A DNA stretch of 8,436 bases, taken from JBMOLK01 sp049325575. Its GTDB lineage: Bacteria; Bacillota; Clostridia; Acetivibrionales; Acetivibrionaceae. Both the position numbers and the translations under genes were made by a program. Positions 6,359 to 8,436 of the stretch are shown here, in pieces. Within the stretch, counting starts at the first letter, position 1. Each line of letters opens with the position of its first letter. The stretch is taken from the NCBI GenBank assembly GCA_049325575.1, contig JBMOLK010000204.1, positions 1 through 8,436 of the forward strand. Direction: 5' to 3'. The notes below the pieces were generated by a model. The model had not been told where the DNA came from. It did not search any database and saw only the letters and a list, made by a program, of their open reading frames with translations.

Positions 6359-7803
6359 AGAAATTTTTGTGCAGTTGGTTCCGTTAAAACAAACATTGGC
6401 TACTTGGATGCAGCAAGTGGTATATCGGGTTTTATAAAAGCAGTTTTGTGTGTTAAAAATAAAATGTATCCTCCAACATTGCATTATAGTGCTAGCAACC
6501 CACAAATTAACTTCGATAACACACCTTTTTATGTTAATACTGAAATGGTAAAATTTCGGGATTTAAACATCAAAGTTCTAGGAGGCGTAAGCTCCTTTGG
6601 GGATGGAGGCACAAATGTGCATGTAGTGCTAGAGGAGTATAGAAACAATATAAATACTCAAAATGAGGATAGCAGTTGGTATCTTGTTAAACTTTCAGCT
6701 CGTACAGTCAAATCATTGGAAGTAATGTTGGAAGATATATGTTTATTTTTTGAAGAAAATGATACAGTTAATTTTGCAGATGCAGTATACACTCTTAATA
6801 CTGGTAGGAAAGATTTTGAAAAGAGATTTTATGTTACTTGTTCAGATTCACAGGATTTTGTTAGAAAAGTTCGAAGCAGCAAAGATCTTTCTAATGAAAA
6901 TACTTTGATAGATCAAAACATCAGGGGAGCCTCATTTATATTTGCGCCAGTGGGTTTAGAATGGATTACTACTTATAATCATGTTTTATATAGCATGCTT
7001 AATGGTTATCGAGAAGAATTAGACAAATGCATGGGTCTAGTAATGTCTACCTGTTTTGAACTATCTATGGTTAACCTGGTAAATGATATTTTTAAGGAAG
7101 GTGATAATAGAAAGAGTTTTGATAATGTTAAAACTATGGAAAAAGGATTGATTGATTTTATTTTTCAATATTCCTTTTCAAAGTTGCTTATCAGATTAGG
7201 GGTTAATCCTGTTGCGCTTACTGGAATTGGAATAGGAATATTTGTTGCAGGGTGTATAATGGAAGTCTTTGATATTGAGGATGTTATAGCAATTCTTTCA
7301 CCGTCAATTGATACTGGGGATTATATTAGCTGTAAGCTTAAAAGTATGGTAAATAATCCGAATAACAATTATGCTAATGTTTCCTTGATTTCAGCACTTA
7401 CCGGAACAATTGTCTCAAATGACACATTTATGAACCCTGATTTTTGGATTAGTCACTTAAACCAAAGTGAAAATGTAAATTCGAGTGTGGTTGAATCCAT
7501 GAAAAAACTTGGTAGTATGGTAATTAGTTTTAACTGCATTAACAATACGTCATGTAATAAGGATGTTATCAATTCAGACTTTATTGTTAATCCGTTTAAT
7601 CGAAACAGATCACTTTTTGAAAAAACTTTTCTCGAGGCCTTAGGTGAATTATGGAAGTATGGGGTGCCTGTAGAGTGGAATGAGTTTTATTCCACAAAGG
7701 AATACTACAAGGTTTCACTTCCTGTATATCCATTTGAAAAATTAGCTATTGAAATTATTTCATAAAGAAAATTTATAGATGGGGGGAAATAGGTGATTTT
7801 GTT

Positions 7804-8321
7804 ATGTCATTAAAACACCCAATATGTAAATCTTTTTAGGAAGTACTTGTTACCGCTTTGGCCCAGACTGGTGTTGCTGTTTTTCTTTATGGTTCTTGGA
7901 CTTGGCTTGAATTTAATACTTCCTCAAATACTTAGATATTATATAGACAACTTTAAAAATAACCTAGGCTTAAATGTATTTTTACTTATTTCGGGTGGAT
8001 ATGTTTTTACTGTTTTGCTTAGGTTGGTAATATCAACTTTAAATATATATATAAGTGAAAATATAGGTTGGACTGCATCCAATTCGCTAAGGGTAGACTT
8101 AACACGCCACTGTATTGGCTTGGATATGGATTATCATAAATCTCATAATACTGGGGAAATGATAGAGCGTATAGATGGTGATGTGAGGTTTCTTGCTAAT
8201 TTTCTTTCTTTATTTGTTGTAAATTTTATTGGTAATACGTTGCTTATTATCGGGATTCTAATAATGCTCTCTTTGGAAAATTGGACTCTAGGGCTTTCAT
8301 TAGGTATTCTTGCCCCATACC
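7804..8321 (+). pseudogene. ABC exporter transmembrane domain, frameshifted and truncated by an IS
   Basis: The product would be the membrane half of an ABC exporter, presumably for the product of this cluster. A good ribosome site, AGGTGA (7791-7796), precedes ATG 7804 (MSLK), but that frame stops at 7837-7839. Removing one base near 7816 restores MSLKTQYVNLFRKYLLPLW, so a one-base insertion is inferred. Downstream, the open frame from about 7847 has four hydrophobic stretches (LVLLFFFMVLGLGL; LNVFLLISGGYVF; FLSLFVVNFIGNTLLIIG; WTLGLSLGILAPY) and the exporter signature DMDYHKSHNTGEMIERIDGD, where the first intracellular loop contacts the ATPase domain. Homology stops at GILAPY, where the insertion sequence begins, so the last two membrane helices and the whole nucleotide-binding domain are absent or lie beyond the IS. 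The start lies 38 bases after the KS-AT stop, which implies one operon originally. Confidence 0.8.
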
Positions 8322-8436
8322 TGATTTGCCGGACACAGTTGAGTTAGGGTACAATATAACTGTGGAGGGAAACTAAATGAAGAATACTGGAAAACGTTAC
8401 AATGAAGAATTCAAAGCTGACATTATCCGGCTCATA
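8322..8436 (+). mobile_element. IS3-family insertion sequence, left end
   Basis: ABC transporter homology breaks off at about 8321. The next bases, TGATTTGCCGGACACAGTT, begin with the TG dinucleotide typical of IS3-family termini. After about 55 bases comes an OrfA-like start. The element runs off the window, so the right end, the second ORF and the target duplication cannot be seen. The exact left boundary is inferred from where homology stops. Confidence 0.72.
8377..8436 (+). CDS. IS3-family transposase OrfA, N-terminal fragment
   Basis: Twenty codons are visible before the window ends. The protein begins MKNTGKRYNEEFKADIIRLI, matching the first helix of the helix-turn-helix OrfA of IS3 elements (commonly KRYSEEFKAEIVRLV). 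The ribosome site GGAGGG (8364-8369) is seven bases before the ATG. OrfA binds the IS ends; in this family the catalytic OrfAB is normally made by programmed frameshifting, which lies outside the window. Confidence 0.82.
   Translation, partial: MKNTGKRYNEEFKADIIRLI

Larger units (their letters stand above)
5420..7765 (+). pseudogene. Polyketide synthase KS-AT, inactivated (KS with two stops, degenerate AT)
   Basis: One frame (782 codons to the TAA at 7763-7765) holds a type I polyketide ketosynthase followed by an acyltransferase-like region. Homology begins at QYWKNICEGVES; the usual 25 or so N-terminal residues (IAIIGxxGRFP) are missing. KS landmarks are IMDPQLRLLLE, the active-site LSACSSS (Cys codon 5879-5881), EAHGTGT (His codon 6287-6289), and SVKTNIGYLDAASG, where the second catalytic His is Tyr (TAC 6401-6403). 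The KS ends near GGTNVHVVLEE (about 6638). TGA at 5837-5839 replaces the Lys/Arg before LGLTGPS, and TAG at 6356-6358 interrupts before RNFCAVGSVK. From about 6928, FIFAP..., LLIRLGVNPVALTG, MNPDFWISHL, LGELWKYGVPVEWNEFY and LPVYPFEK follow AT and post-AT linker order. The nucleophile motif GHSxGE reads GIGIGI (7223-7240), and the AT core is about 80 residues short. No acyl carrier domain follows. Chain elongation by this product is not expected. Confidence 0.85.

Noticed and set aside
5846..7765. Split ketosynthase pieces as separate functional genes
   Set aside because: The pieces are in one frame, interrupt the KS fold, and have no ribosome sites at their apparent starts; they are fragments of one gene.
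1..8436. CRISPR array, tRNA or rRNA
   Set aside because: No regularly spaced repeats and no recognisable tRNA or rRNA segments were seen on either strand.

Overview
The window looks like chromosomal DNA from a low-GC, Gram-positive anaerobe of the Clostridia. The evidence is an AT-rich base composition, strong GGAGG-type ribosome binding sites with some TTG starts, a lipoprotein, a clostridial-style flavodoxin/ferredoxin fusion and a YtpB-type terpene synthase. A Ruminiclostridium-like species would fit, but that is inference from general character and no species marker is present.

The left half (1-4966) is ordinary, intact and mostly single-gene. A DUF2600/YtpB-family large-terpene synthase runs leftward off the window edge. 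It is divergent from a rightward M15-family cell-wall peptidase lipoprotein. Then come a small zinc-ribbon protein, an EFR1-type flavodoxin-ferredoxin protein with its own likely promoter, and a full-length beta-CASP metallo-beta-lactamase ribonuclease closed by a good intrinsic terminator at 4939-4966.

The right half (4967-8436) is the wreck of a biosynthetic locus. After an intergenic stretch, the first 30 or so codons of a radical SAM enzyme (with its CxxxCxxC cluster motif) run directly into the middle of a polyketide ketosynthase in another frame, which looks like a deletion scar. The ketosynthase-acyltransferase reading frame then continues for about 780 codons without a frameshift. It carries two in-frame stops (TGA at 5837, TAG at 6356) and a Tyr in place of a catalytic His, and its acyltransferase-like half has lost the GHSxGE nucleophile motif. 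Thirty-eight bases later an ABC exporter gene begins. It has an apparent one-base frameshift near its start and is cut at about 8321 by the left end of an IS3-family insertion sequence, whose OrfA runs off the window.

The remnants (radical SAM enzyme, KS-AT polyketide synthase, exporter) suggest a former secondary-metabolite cluster inactivated by deletion, nonsense mutation, frameshift and insertion. I do not see a clearly new working system. The most unusual items are the decayed KS with a long-degenerate AT, and a perfect 17-bp inverted repeat sitting on the radical SAM motif.
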